Shown here: positions 24,511 through 34,763 of the stretch, piece after piece | Layout of the letters: the number at the start of each line of letters is the position of its first letter | Position numbering within the stretch: position 1 is the first letter of the stretch | Assembly (NCBI GenBank): GCA_019828545.1 | Contig: JACVRA010000050.1 | Location: forward strand, 62,001 to 126,000 | Reading direction: 5' to 3' | Source of the DNA: Paracamarosporium sp. OC-R06-R3 | Lineage: Eukaryota; Ascomycota; Dothideomycetes; Pleosporales; Didymosphaeriaceae | Length of the DNA stretch: 64,000 nt | The notes under the pieces: model-generated | Told to the model about the DNA's origin: nothing | What the model saw: the letters and a program-made list of their open reading frames with translations, nothing else | Database searches by the model: none | Program-made: the position numbers and the translations under genes

Positions 24511-26418
24511 ATGGACAATACCGACGTCACTATCGACCAGCGCCTTCCAGGCCGGGTTGGTTGCCCAATATTGCCTCCCTTTCCAGTTCAAACGCTTAGC
24601 TACAACAAGGCGGATATTCCGAACTTCCACGAAGCAGAGTCTAGCATCCAAGATATACTAGCAAAGCATAGTATTGTTGCTAAGCTATCTGTATTGGTAT
24701 GCCGGAAGAATGGCGGAGTGGCTACTACAGATCGCCATCTCACCCGTCTCATCGTGGCTGAGTACAAAGAAGACCAGCAAGAACAATGGATCAATGCGGT
24801 AAAAGAAATCCGCTTGAGTCTACAGAATCTCAAGCTTGACTGGGCCATCGAACTGATTGATGGGAATCTTCTGGAGTATCGGAAGTCGTCGCCTGTCTTG
24901 TCGACTGAGCGTGATCTTATTGAAGGTTGGAGCAAGGCCCGGCCTGAATTTCTGGCCAAAATCGAAGACCAAGATTGGGTTGCAGTTGATGTGCTTCACC
25001 GCGGACGCTCAAAGGATCAGATGCGCCCAACAGTCGTTGTTAGCGCACGCGATGCTGACAGTGATACCTGGTGGGATACAACTCTGCCGGCCCTCCGTCA
25101 CCTACTAGAATTCTATCGTTTAGATGTCGAAATCGAGCTGCTTCATCTTAAGGATCTGGATTTGACAATGGCGGAGCGCAGGGTCAACGCTGGCCCCACC
25201 GAGCCCGATGCTGGCCCCACCGAGCCTGATGCTGGCACCGAACCTGATGCTGGCACCGAACCTGATGTTGGCACCACCAAGCCTGATGATAGTGTCAGGC
25301 AAACCTTTTATGAAGAGGATTTCTACATGGGGACTTCGTGCGGAGTGTCTGGGTCCGATCGCTCAGGCACTCTGGGCGGTGCGATTAAACTCGAGAAAGA
25401 ATCTGCTACTCTTGAGCTGGGACTTACAAACTACCACGTCTTGAAAGATGGTTTTACACACCAAGACGACCTGGTTGGACCTTTCCGTCCAGAACAGTGT
25501 CTACTATATGGGAAAGTGGTGAGCCCTTCTGACAATGACCACAAGATTGCAGAGCCGATATTCGCAACAGAATCCAAAGGCGCACTAGACAAGTACACAC
25601 CTTTGAAACAATGGGTAGATTGCATGGCTGAGGATGACCCGAAGCGGGAGCGAAAATCTCGGATGATGAATTTCCACTATCACCATTATAATGCGCTGCA
25701 AGAAAAGCTAGCAACGGCACAAACTGTCACTCGTGAAATTGGGTCGATTTATTCAGCTTCTGGATTTACAATTCGTGACAACCCACGATTCATAAATCAG
25801 CCTGGAGAACCTCAACAACACAAGGACTGGGCGCTTGATTGGTGTTTATTCCACGTCAACAAGCCACACTCTATCTCTCGTACGCTCGAAGGTGTGGGAC
25901 TAGCTAGCGACCACATTCAGAGCCAAGCTAACAAGGGACCGGTAGCGCAATACTGCACTATCTCCGCGGCCAAGAATTACAAAGTCACCAAGCGTAGTAG
26001 GACATCAGGTTGGAACCAAGGTGTACTCAGCGCGATCGATTCCACCATCCGCTGGTCCAAAATTGCACCTGAAGACTACAAGCGTACCCCGACGAACCAG
26101 CGGGTCGAATTCACGGATGAGTTTGGAGGCAAAGATGACTCAGTCCCTAAGCCTAAGTTTGGCGGCAAAGCTGTCTCAGTCCATACTATTCTCCCTGAGT
26201 CTGAAGGGGAATTTCTGAAGCCTGGAGACTCCGGCAGCTTCATCTTACTAGATGAACCCTCGAACATTCAGGGCTTAGCTATCATTGGGATGGGATTTTC
26301 GGCGAACGGTGGTACCTTGGCTTCATACATGATGCCGTTTGACTTGCTTGTCGATGACATCGAGGAAGTCACTGGGGGCAAGGTCATCGAGCCAATCTTC
26401 GGAGGCACACTGAATTAG
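24511..26418 (+). CDS. Trypsin-like serine peptidase with unknown N-terminal domain
   Basis: Single exon, 635 aa from the ATG at 24511 (the frame is open further upstream through the minisatellite). Residues 1-225 form an unidentified mixed alpha/beta-looking region with the stretch DWVAVDVLHRGRSKDQMRPT, then VVVSARDADSDTWWDTTLPA. Residues about 227-260 are a repeat linker of GPTEPDA/GTEPDA units. The C-terminal part carries a plausible chymotrypsin-fold triad: His309 in LGLTNYHVLKDG, Asp439 in HKDWALDWCLF and Ser574 in KPGDSGSFIL. There is no signal peptide or membrane span, so the enzyme is probably intracellular. Peptidase domains of this kind occur in fungal accessory genes; I know of no assigned function for this architecture. 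Converges with the lipase gene to the right. An alternative start inside the repeats cannot be excluded. Confidence 0.78.
   Translation: MDNTDVTIDQRLPGRVGCPILPPFPVQTLSYNKADIPNFHEAESSIQDILAKHSIVAKLSVLVCRKNGGVATTDRHLTRLIVAEYKEDQQEQWINAVKEIRLSLQNLKLDWAIELIDGNLLEYRKSSPVLSTERDLIEGWSKARPEFLAKIEDQDWVAVDVLHRGRSKDQMRPTVVVSARDADSDTWWDTTLPALRHLLEFYRLDVEIELLHLKDLDLTMAERRVNAGPTEPDAGPTEPDAGTEPDAGTEPDVGTTKPDDSVRQTFYEEDFYMGTSCGVSGSDRSGTLGGAIKLEKESATLELGLTNYHVLKDGFTHQDDLVGPFRPEQCLLYGKVVSPSDNDHKIAEPIFATESKGALDKYTPLKQWVDCMAEDDPKRERKSRMMNFHYHHYNALQEKLATAQTVTREIGSIYSASGFTIRDNPRFINQPGEPQQHKDWALDWCLFHVNKPHSISRTLEGVGLASDHIQSQANKGPVAQYCTISAAKNYKVTKRSRTSGWNQGVLSAIDSTIRWSKIAPEDYKRTPTNQRVEFTDEFGGKDDSVPKPKFGGKAVSVHTILPESEGEFLKPGDSGSFILLDEPSNIQGLAIIGMGFSANGGTLASYMMPFDLLVDDIEEVTGGKVIEPIFGGTLN
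25187..25287 (+). repeat. In-frame 21/18-bp repeat linker
   Basis: Five tandem units inside the peptidase gene: two 21-bp units reading AGPTEPD, two 18-bp units reading AGTEPD and one diverged unit reading VGTTKPD. Units 1 and 2, and units 3 and 4, are nearly identical in DNA, which points to recent slippage. All unit lengths are multiples of three, so copy changes keep the frame and would only alter the spacing between the N-terminal domain and the peptidase domain. Confidence 0.85.
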
Positions 26419-26840
26419 TGCTAGCCAGGCTTGCTCATCTAGGTAAATTCCTAGATTGTACGCTTGGTTGAAGTATCTGTTTCAGAATGCCTAAGACATG
26501 CTCCTTGCTTTAGCGCTGGTGCTGTCAAATGTTTCAGTTTCTATGGTAGCACGTTATTGCCATCCTGCTGTATTGCAAATCATTAGTTATGATGGAATTC
26601 GAATTTTGCATCAAATGTTTTACTTACCACAAATGACCGAACGTGATGATTACTTGAACTTCGTCTCTGGCATCTTCATAAACATGAAATCTAGCCAGAC
26701 ATGACTTCCGTGAGTACAGCCAAGCAAGATTGTGGGAGTTTTGTGGATCGCTGTCAAAGCCTTGCAAAGCATACCAGGAAAAGCTTGCAGTAAATAGATT
26801 GTACGCTGACGGATATATCACAAGGCTTCTGCTGTCACGG
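26419..26840. other. Convergent 3' flank, peptidase / lipase
   Basis: 422 bp between two stop codons. No credible coding region; presumed 3' UTRs and terminators of both genes. Confidence 0.5.
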
Positions 26841-28676
26841 CTATGATGTGGGAACTATATGAACTTCCCAGTCAGCGCCGTAGACACCCTTTGCCTTGGC
26901 CCGTTTCTCTGAGTCTCCTAGTGGACCCGCTGGACTTGTCACTTCCTCATGCAGCATTCCTTTACTTTTCCCAGTCCTTAAGTACCCTAAAAAGTCGACC
27001 GACGCAGAGATGTACTCTCTCAGAGCGACTCTTCCATTGAGAGTGGTGTGCGTTGCAAGCCTCATGATCCAAGGCACGATTAACGGAGCGTCGGTACAGG
27101 ATGGATGTGCCGATCCAGTTAACGTCATGAACCATCCCTTCTTTGTACTCTCCACGAGCTTCTTGACGACATCAAAATGCCACCCTTGTCCATAGAATTC
27201 AGTCTGCTTTTCTGTCCATTCCCCAGAGTGCATCACCAGTGTTGGCAACTTGATATCATGGTTCAACGGTCCGGATCCTTTTCCTGGATCCAGCATGATA
27301 GCTCCGTTGATCGGCATGTCTTTATTAGGTGCGTTTTTCAGTGCTTGTAAAGCTCCTGTGGCACCGTACGAGTGTCCCGCTACTGTGATGGCTGACATGT
27401 TGAGGCGATCTTCAAAGCCTGGAAGTGCGGACTGGGGAGACTTGGGCTTAAGATTTTGGATCTTTGTGCCTTCTCCACGGTTAAGACGCTCGAACAGACG
27501 AATAGTCTCTATAATTTCGGCCTCGCGGAAATTGAGCTGTGCTTCTTTTAGGTCGAGATCAGACATGGGAGGATCGGATCTGGAGAGTTAGCTGAGTTTT
27601 TACCTTTCAATATAAAGAACTTACTGAAGATCCTCTAGCTGCAGATGCCACACATATCGCTCGCCGCCCGTGGGGTAATGTACAACGGTACCAGGTCCGC
27701 TTCCATCCCTATGCTCGACAGCCGCAACAACGTACCCGTGACTCGCAATACTACCCAGCAAATTCGAATAACTCTGCGACATTCCTGCCATACCATGCGT
27801 AAACACGACCATCGGTAAGGTGCCCTTCCCCAACACTGCATCGCTCTTTACATCCACATCCCTCAATTCCAGAATCTCCTCTACACTTTCCTGTCCCTTG
27901 CTCTTCCCATCGATACCCACTCCTGTGATGACTTCGCCGAGTCCTTCCACATTCTTCGCGTTGAGAACAGGCGCATCGACGACGCCTGGGATGACAGTTT
28001 TAGATCCTAGTGCCCAGAGGAAAAAAGTTACGACGGACTGCAAGGGTGGCGAGTAGATGCCGATGAGACGAGCGTAGCCGGTACCTATTAGGGAGATGGG
28101 TTGGGGAAGCCAGGGACGGGCCCAGGGACGGGTTGGCAGTGGTGGGAGAGAGGAAGGGTAGTATAAGGTTATTGCGAGGGTATTTAACTGAGGGCGTGTT
28201 AGTGTCACTGCTCACATAAACACTTATTAATGTAGATCGTGAGCTGGTACAAAGAAAAAAAATGAGGAGATAAGCGGCATTGTCTCAATACGCTCTTCCA
28301 ATGTTGCAACAAAGCACAGATAAAGCATAGCGCGAGAACATGCACCACACAAGCGCCCAACCCTCCCTTCGATCCCAATAACTCTTTTTCATACAGTTCA
28401 CGAATCCATTCCCACATCCTCACAAATGACGTTTGAGAAAGATTAAAAATCACGTACCTCAAAAGCCTTCTCGCCATTCTCCTTCAGCACCGCATTCTCC
28501 CCACCTTTCACAACCCTCCTCTCCTGCACCTCAGTTTCCAGATCCAAGATTCCCACCTCATATGGTCCCGTATAGCCCGGCAGCGGCGATGTTATCGGTG
28601 TCAGGCTTACCGCGAGAATGATGAAGAGGAGAGACGCGGAGGTGAAGAGGAGGGTTTTGTAGAGGATGGACGGCAT
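26841..28676 (-). CDS. PAF-acetylhydrolase family (isoform II-like) lipase
   Basis: Serine hydrolase of the platelet-activating-factor acetylhydrolase family, which cleaves short or oxidised acyl chains from phospholipids. Exons 28676-28458, 28187-27625 and 27579-26841 give 506 aa. The N-terminus (MPSILYKTLLFTSASLLFII) has a hydrophobic segment that may be a signal anchor. The oxyanion region is LPMVVFTHGMAGMSQSYS, the nucleophile elbow is GHSYG with Ser331, the acid is Asp358 in MLDPGKG and the base is His419 in GSAHPSC, so the triad is complete. The intron of 270 nt between exons 1 and 2 is longer than most here. The ending GVYGADWEVHIVPTS is predicted soluble. Cellular role and substrate are inferred from the family. 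Confidence 0.92.
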
Positions 28677-29311
28677 GATGGAGGGAAAGGGAAGGAAAAG
28701 AACGGTGGGTGTTTTATTATGTGGCGGAGGACATGAGTAAATTTGGGGTTCAGACTGGAGTTTGTGGTTTGCGATGGGATGGCGATGCGATGTGTGGATG
28801 ACAAAGGTGGCGCATCACCAGATGTGATGACGTACCAACGGATCGGGACGCGCGGTGGGGCTGAGCGCGGCTGGGGTGCCATGTGATTGGTCGAGGTCTC
28901 CTGAGAGAGCGGCCTGGGACTACACGATATTCCCTACCCTTTGTAGATCCTGAAGCAGACGATGGATACCCTTCACTGGCATTCGGACGCAGTTGGGATG
29001 TTTTTGCTTTGTTAGCCGCACGACGGTTGAAACTCGTATTCTCTCGAGCTTGCATTGTTTCAGGATGCATCCACAAAGACTCTAAGATAGATGAATATAC
29101 TCGTTCATTATCGTTATTTATTACAGTTGAGAATATGCTATGTGTGATTATTATAATATCAAACGCCCCAACGCCTCGATTCGTGGTGGTGTTCCCGTCC
29201 ACAATCCAAGTTGAACCAACCACCCCCTTCTACCGGTATCATATCGTTCATAGTCCTCATATCAAACCCCAGTCATCGTACACAGTCAGTCCCAAACTAC
29301 GACTTCACCAT
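28677..29311. other. Lipase promoter and MFS 3' flank
   Basis: 635 bp; the open frames in it (for example 28883-29332 on the plus strand) overlap the transporter 3' end and lack any domain features. Nothing else seen. Confidence 0.45.
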
Positions 29312-31231
29312 CTACTGCGCCGCAAACCTTGACCTCGCGCGCAACTTATGGCCATAGAAATACAACACGTACACGCCCGCACTGCACCCCACCGTCAACC
29401 CCGCCAAAAGGCTAATCGCCTTTCCGATCCCCAGGTTCCTAAACATAGGGCTGCTGAAGTGGATAGCGCCCGTCGCCAACGCGCTGCGCATGAAGTCATT
29501 TCCCGCGAAAAGACTCGCCGCATACTGCGGATATACAAGCGGCAGGTACAAGAAGATACATTGGATGATGAGGAAGATACCGATGGTCGTAATGACGATA
29601 CCAATGCAGCTCACGATCCAGTGGATGTTGGGATTACTTGTCCAGCCAAAGATGAACAGGCCCACGGGGACGAACCAGGTGACGATGAGCGCGGGGATGA
29701 GACGGCGCTCCGGGATATCAAGCCCGTTCCTGCGGATCTCAGGCTCGTAGACATTCCGGATGTAGATCCAGTATGCGGCGATAGAGATGAGGACGCCGAC
29801 GGTGACGGACAGGAAGGTGAGACCCATCTCGCCGAGGTTAAAGTGGTACATCGCTTCGTAGACGAGTGGGAAGGCTTCAAAGAAGGAGTAGAAAATGCCG
29901 TAGATGAGGGCTGTGTAGACGGCTGTGAAGGCGATGCTAGGGTCGAGGAGAATGAGCTGGAAGGGGCGCCAGAAAGCTTCGACGGCGACTTCGCGGGGTG
30001 TCATTTTGGCTTGGTCGATCTCGGCTTGTGCCTGTAGGCGGTTGTCACCGGTGAGTTTGCGGAGGCGGGCCGCGCGTCGGAGGAGGATGTTGTCAGAGGA
30101 GGTTTCCGGGAGCAAGAAGAAGAGAGATAAGAAGACAGGTCCGTTCAACCAGAGCATTTCCCATTGGGACCAGTGCCAGTTTTTGGCCGCGACTGAGAAG
30201 CCGGAGATGATGGGACCGAGAGCTGGGCCGCAGGTCGCTGCGAAGGCCCACAAACTAAGCGCGTATGGAAGCTTAAGCACACTGTAAAGGTCCTGCAGGG
30301 TTGCACCACCCGTAGCGAGGCAGGGGCTGCCGAAGAAACCCTGCAGGAAACGGAGGACGACCAAGCCTGCGAAGTTATCGACCAGAGAGGAGGGCACCAG
30401 TATGATGACGAAGATTGCATACGAGATGATGTACGGGGGATTGCGACCGATGGATGGAATCTCACTGAGCGGCGAGAAGAGCAAAGGTCCAATGCCGTAA
30501 GCTAGAACGTACATCGAGAGGCCCATGGATGCCGTCTCGATGTTGATACCAAAGCGCTCCATGACTCCAGGGATGGACGGCGAGTAAATCGCACTGCCCA
30601 TGTATACAGCCACTGTGTATATGAGAATCTGTGATAACACCAGCGCCTTCTTGCCGAAACTCCAGTTTTGCGGGTTTTCTGGGTCGTCTGTTGTGTACCA
30701 GTCCACGAGGATGGTGCCATCATCGAGAGTTTCTGGCTCAATGGGCCGGGATGGCCCTCGCTCTATCGTCGCCAACGCGAACTGTTGCTCGAGATCTGCG
30801 CGAGAAACTGACTTGGAGAGCGCTTCCCGTGTGCCCACTCGTGACATCTGTGTGCGTGTGGTATGCTCTGTTCGCGCAGTCTGAATCTTTTCTATATCTG
30901 ACATCGATTCATCTTCTTCTGAATCCTTCTCTTCGCTCTCCTTTTCTAGCGCTTTATCGGAATCAGAGTAGGCCTCCTCAGTTAGCATGCCCTCATCCGA
31001 GGGTCGCTCGGATGGTGCGTTTATTGATAGGGGAGGTGGTGCATGTTTTTTGCCATGCTGCATCTGGACATAAGAAGCCTAGGGCGAGTTAGCTATAGTC
31101 TCGAGGCCATACCTTTTAGAGTAACTTACTGGAAGCTCAAAGTCATCGCGCTCCTCTGGGTATGGAAGCAGGCGAGGGTTGACCCATCTGATAACCTGCC
31201 CAATGGGGGCGTCTCTAATCAAGGCTTGCAT
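29312..31231 (-). CDS. MFS transporter, DHA1 drug/polyamine type
   Basis: Proton antiporter of the major facilitator superfamily, 12 predicted spans. Exons 31231-31130 and 31078-29312 give 622 aa. The first exon encodes MQALIRDAPIGQVIRWVNPR, an N-terminus commonly seen in this fungal group; the longer exon alone would start at a later ATG (31063) and lose it. Hydrophilic acidic N-terminal region of about 130 residues, then IVDWYTTDDPENPQNWSFGK just before span 1. Other marks: SIYSPSIPGVMERFGI-like span 1-2 region (AIYSPSIPGVMERFG), LSEIPSIGRNPPYIISY, FLQGFFGSPCLATGGATLQD. These match the DHA1 group of fluconazole/polyamine exporters. Likely plasma membrane; substrates unknown. Confidence 0.93.
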
Positions 31232-32786
31232 CGTTTTGGTCGCTTAACCAGAAAATGGAGTGAGTCTTTCCGAGTTCAAGTACGTCTTAATCAGGGGAGA
31301 GGCAAATAGGTGTGTAACAGGACTATAGTTGTTGAGAAGGAGTGGTCCGAAGCCCGGTCACGTTTTCGAGACAGTGAGCTGAATGTGGATCTAAGGACAA
31401 AGGAACACGACAACCCCTCAATTTATCTGTTGCACAATCACACCGAACAACAACAGACTCTTCCATGCTTCGTATCTCCATGTTCGTCCACGTTCTTCAC
31501 AAATGGGCATGCACTGTAAGCAAGTGGCTCACAAAGCATCCCGCACGGTCGCCTAGTGTTGGTAATGCTCCTTCAAGCCAAGCTCGCCATGATTCCTCAA
31601 CCGAATCCGCCTCATTGGCTCGGCGTTGTCCCAATTACTCGGCTATAGGGTTTAGGCTTCTTGGCCCCTGTTGCGACATCTCCGTGGGGGTCTGTCTGGA
31701 CTCGTAGAGGTGGCGATGACTACGGGTGACTGAGTACCAAGCGGAGGGACGATCTCTAAGCTCCGTTAGTAATCGCCGGTCCGTCCAATCAAGGACCTGA
31801 GCCAAGACTGCTGATTGTCAAGACCCTGCATTAGCGAGCTCAGCCTCTATCTGAAACAGGCATAGATCGTTTCGATTCCCCGTGTGATTGTTAATCCGGA
31901 ACGAGCTGACGTCACGCATCACAGAATTACTATACTGGTGAGCGTGGTGTTGAGCTTTTTCGTCCGTTCGGCCTTGACTCATAACTGTGGGGACGGTCAA
32001 GATCTGTACACATCTCGGCCTTTAGTTGTTAGTCCTCCAGTAGTTATGCCCTATTCTTGGGATTAAGATGGATAAGTCCATCTATGTGCTGCTGATGTAC
32101 GAGTAACAGTAGTAAAGGCTAGCGGATACTACTGCCAGTCCTCTGAAAATAGCCCTTGCTAAGTTGTACAATTCTGGGTCAAGTTTCATAGACCGGTATG
32201 GGGAGGGCTGAAAGGGCTACGAGGGCTGAATCTGTACCTATGCGAAGTGGTCTAGCTCTGAAACAACTGCTTTAGGTGTTAGGATCTTCTATTGTACGCC
32301 CTTTCAGCAGAGTCAAGGTCAAAAGCATAACGGCATTTCTTCCAGGGAAATTCGTCCAGCAAAAGACAAGTCAGAAACTTAGCGCTATACATCCGAACAT
32401 GCTGAGAGGGCATGGGCGGTATTCCGCGCTCAAAACCAAACGTAGGCCAAGATATCTGACCGCAACATGCTTCAATCGATCTAGATATTTTTAATTCTCA
32501 AGTATCCTATGGCATCCACAACCGTTTGTCTGGACCTGTCTGGTTCCACTGCAGGGCAAGCCGGGACGAGCCGCGGACTCACGGAGCTCATTCATGCCCT
32601 TGGTATTTGGAACTAAGCGCACCTGGCGCGTGGTCATGCTCACTCCAGGGCTCCAAAAGAAACCTCGCCACGCCGCATCTAATGCAGGGGTATTCCGCCA
32701 TTCCCATGTCCATAGTCCATATCTTACAACAATCGGTACATCTTCGTATGTGCACTTCCTTCTTACAAGTTGGGAAACTACTGGGC
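31232..32786. other. 1.55 kb intergenic stretch
   Basis: Contains the MFS promoter on the left and the NADH kinase 3' flank on the right. Frames up to about 106 codons are present near 32491-32846 on both strands and overlap each other; none shows a family pattern. A T-loop-like TTTCGATTC near 31871 is not flanked by a pairing stem. Confidence 0.4.
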
Positions 32787-34127
32787 TCATACACGCCCAC
32801 CAGTATCCGAGTTATCTTGGTCACCGAATGGATAATTATATTTTAGAAGAGCGTTTAGCCCTCCAACCCAGTGATCTTCTTCCTTGAGCTCCATACCGAT
32901 GCCGTCTGTGCCGCGCACTATGCTTGGCACGCCACCAACCCATTCCCCGGCCTCGGTCTTGACATGCTCACCCAAAACACGGACTTCCATGCCCACACCC
33001 ATACCACCGGATATACGCTTCCCGTCGATGGAGACCTCGACTTCTCGGCCGCGGTTCTTTTCGCCAAGGCGGAGCGTAATGGGTGTATTTGCGGGGAGGA
33101 CGAGCGGGCGGAATGACAGCGAGCGGGGACAGATAGGAGTAAGTAATAGCGAGGGGACGAGCGGGTGCACGATGGATCCACCTGAGGAGAGCGAGTATGC
33201 TGTAGAACCCGTGGGTGAAGAGATGATCATGCCGTCGGCTACGCCTTCAGTCAAGAAGCGTCCTCCAACGAAGACGTCCACGATCTTGAGGTGAGGTGAT
33301 GCACCTCTATGCACGATGACCTCGTTCAGAGCGTACGTATCTTGATCGACGGAGCTGTTGATGCGTTTTCCGTCGGGGCCAAAAACACCGACTTTGAGGC
33401 GGTTCCGTAGGAGGACTCGCGCGGTGCGGTTCGAACCCATGGCTTTGCCTCTGATGTCTGCGTATGAGAGTGGCTTGTCGAGCGGGTCGTCTGGTGAGAT
33501 AGGGAGCGAGGAGGAGGTGCCTGGTTCAGGGAGCTCCAGCTTCGCATACGCATCGCTCGCTCCGCTCATATACACTTCTCGAAACGCCCTCTTGTATTCC
33601 CTGAACTTCCACTCGCCCAAGAATCCTATCGTACCCATGGCGAAGCTCAGTACGGGTGGAACAGCACTCGCATGTGAGAAAAGACTGCTGGCGCGCAAAA
33701 TTGTGCCATCGCCGCCTAGGGTGCAGACCATGTCGGTTTTATCCGAAAGGTATGCGGGTGTGCCATTCGGAGGAGCGGGCTCGTACGTATATACAGGAAA
33801 AGGTACGATTTCGTGGATCTCTGAGGCGGACTCTGGCTCGAGTATAATATTAATGCCAGGGTAGGTGGAGGAGAGGTGTGTAGTATACTCCATGAGCGAG
33901 TCGGTGATGCCGGGCGTGCGCTTCTTCTTCGTGATGAGAATATTTCTCGGCGGAGAGGGCCACTGCAGCGAGAGCAGGGTGGCGTCTGGGCGTTCGAGGA
34001 AGGATGGTTTTAATCGGTCGGGGAGGTCTGTGATGGGTTTGATGATGCGCCGGCGCGCGGTGGACGAGAATTGTCTCGCGGTGAGCCATGGCGAGTACTT
34101 CGATCGCCAAAGACCGGCGAGCTTCAT
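32787..34127 (-). CDS. POS5: Mitochondrial NAD(H) kinase, Pos5-like
   Basis: Phosphorylates NADH/NAD+ with ATP to supply NADPH, probably in the mitochondrial matrix. Single exon, 446 aa. The N-terminus MKLAGLWRSKYSPWLTARQF, then SSTARRR, is basic and Ser-rich with an import-signal look. Family motifs in order: GGDGT at 138-142 (phosphate binding, catalytic Asp140), FAMGTIGFLGEW at about 162-173, LNEVIVHRG at 267-275, and SSPTGSTAYSLSSGGS at 303-318. The C-terminal EVEVSIDGKR is the usual closing strand. Among the fungal paralogues (UTR1, YEF1, POS5) the presequence and the absence of a long N-terminal extension favour POS5. Divergent to the acyltransferase gene, 636 bp apart. Confidence 0.93.
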   Translation of the reverse strand: MKLAGLWRSKYSPWLTARQFSSTARRRIIKPITDLPDRLKPSFLERPDATLLSLQWPSPPRNILITKKKRTPGITDSLMEYTTHLSSTYPGINIILEPESASEIHEIVPFPVYTYEPAPPNGTPAYLSDKTDMVCTLGGDGTILRASSLFSHASAVPPVLSFAMGTIGFLGEWKFREYKRAFREVYMSGASDAYAKLELPEPGTSSSLPISPDDPLDKPLSYADIRGKAMGSNRTARVLLRNRLKVGVFGPDGKRINSSVDQDTYALNEVIVHRGASPHLKIVDVFVGGRFLTEGVADGMIISSPTGSTAYSLSSGGSIVHPLVPSLLLTPICPRSLSFRPLVLPANTPITLRLGEKNRGREVEVSIDGKRISGGMGVGMEVRVLGEHVKTEAGEWVGGVPSIVRGTDGIGMELKEEDHWVGGLNALLKYNYPFGDQDNSDTGGRV

Positions 34128-34763
34128 CGTGGAAGCTGAACGGTTACCGAACGGAGGTGCAGCGGCGAGTCTGTGTGGTGTCGGACGCGGAGAGCTGGCC
34201 AGGACGCAAAGGCGCCATTACCTAGCAATGACGCGGTGAGTGGAGGAAGGTCTCGCGGACCCGACAGAAGTTCAGCTGCAGAGCTGCAGGACGAAGTGCC
34301 CAAAAGGAACCCGAAAAGATTCTCAGCGACAGAAACCGCCCATGATGGCATGCGACCGTCGACAAGCGAAAGCGATGGATCTTGGTCGCAACTCGGGGGC
34401 GGGCCCAAGCTCCGATTTGCTCAGTGTGACATGGCAGGCGGGGTCATTTATTCGTCCGTCGGAGCTTCAGCAAACGTGGGGCGGTACAGAACCCATGGAT
34501 CTCTCAGATGCCGCTTCTTCTACACCGGCCTTCTCAGCCTGCACGCCGCAGATTTTACACGTCTTAGGACTGTTCCCTACATGAACACAGCCTCGAGCAG
34601 ACCCGCTGTTCTTCCCTTCTATTCTTTGTCGCCTGCCCACGCGCCGTAAGCCGCACCAGGCCGCCATCTTGGGCACGCGGACGCCTATCTACCGCATATT
34701 AATCCCACCCACGCCCATACCACGCGATCCGAAGCCTCCACCGCACGAACACTCTCCTCGACC
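34128..34763. promoter_or_regulatory. Divergent promoter region, NADH kinase / acyltransferase
   Basis: 636 bp between opposite start codons with no credible gene in it; it must hold the two promoters. No specific sites assigned. Confidence 0.45.

Noticed and set aside
29348..30037. 229-codon Asp/Glu-rich plus-strand frame opposite the MFS transporter
   Set aside because: Mirror of a transporter exon with clear family motifs; composition is a by-product of the membrane-protein codons.
31860..31900. T-loop-like TTTCGATTCCCC suggesting a tRNA
   Set aside because: The flanking five bases do not pair and no anticodon or acceptor arm is found upstream.
32491..32846. Overlapping frames of about 100 codons beside the NADH kinase gene
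   Set aside because: Frames on both strands overlap and none shows a family pattern; taken as chance.
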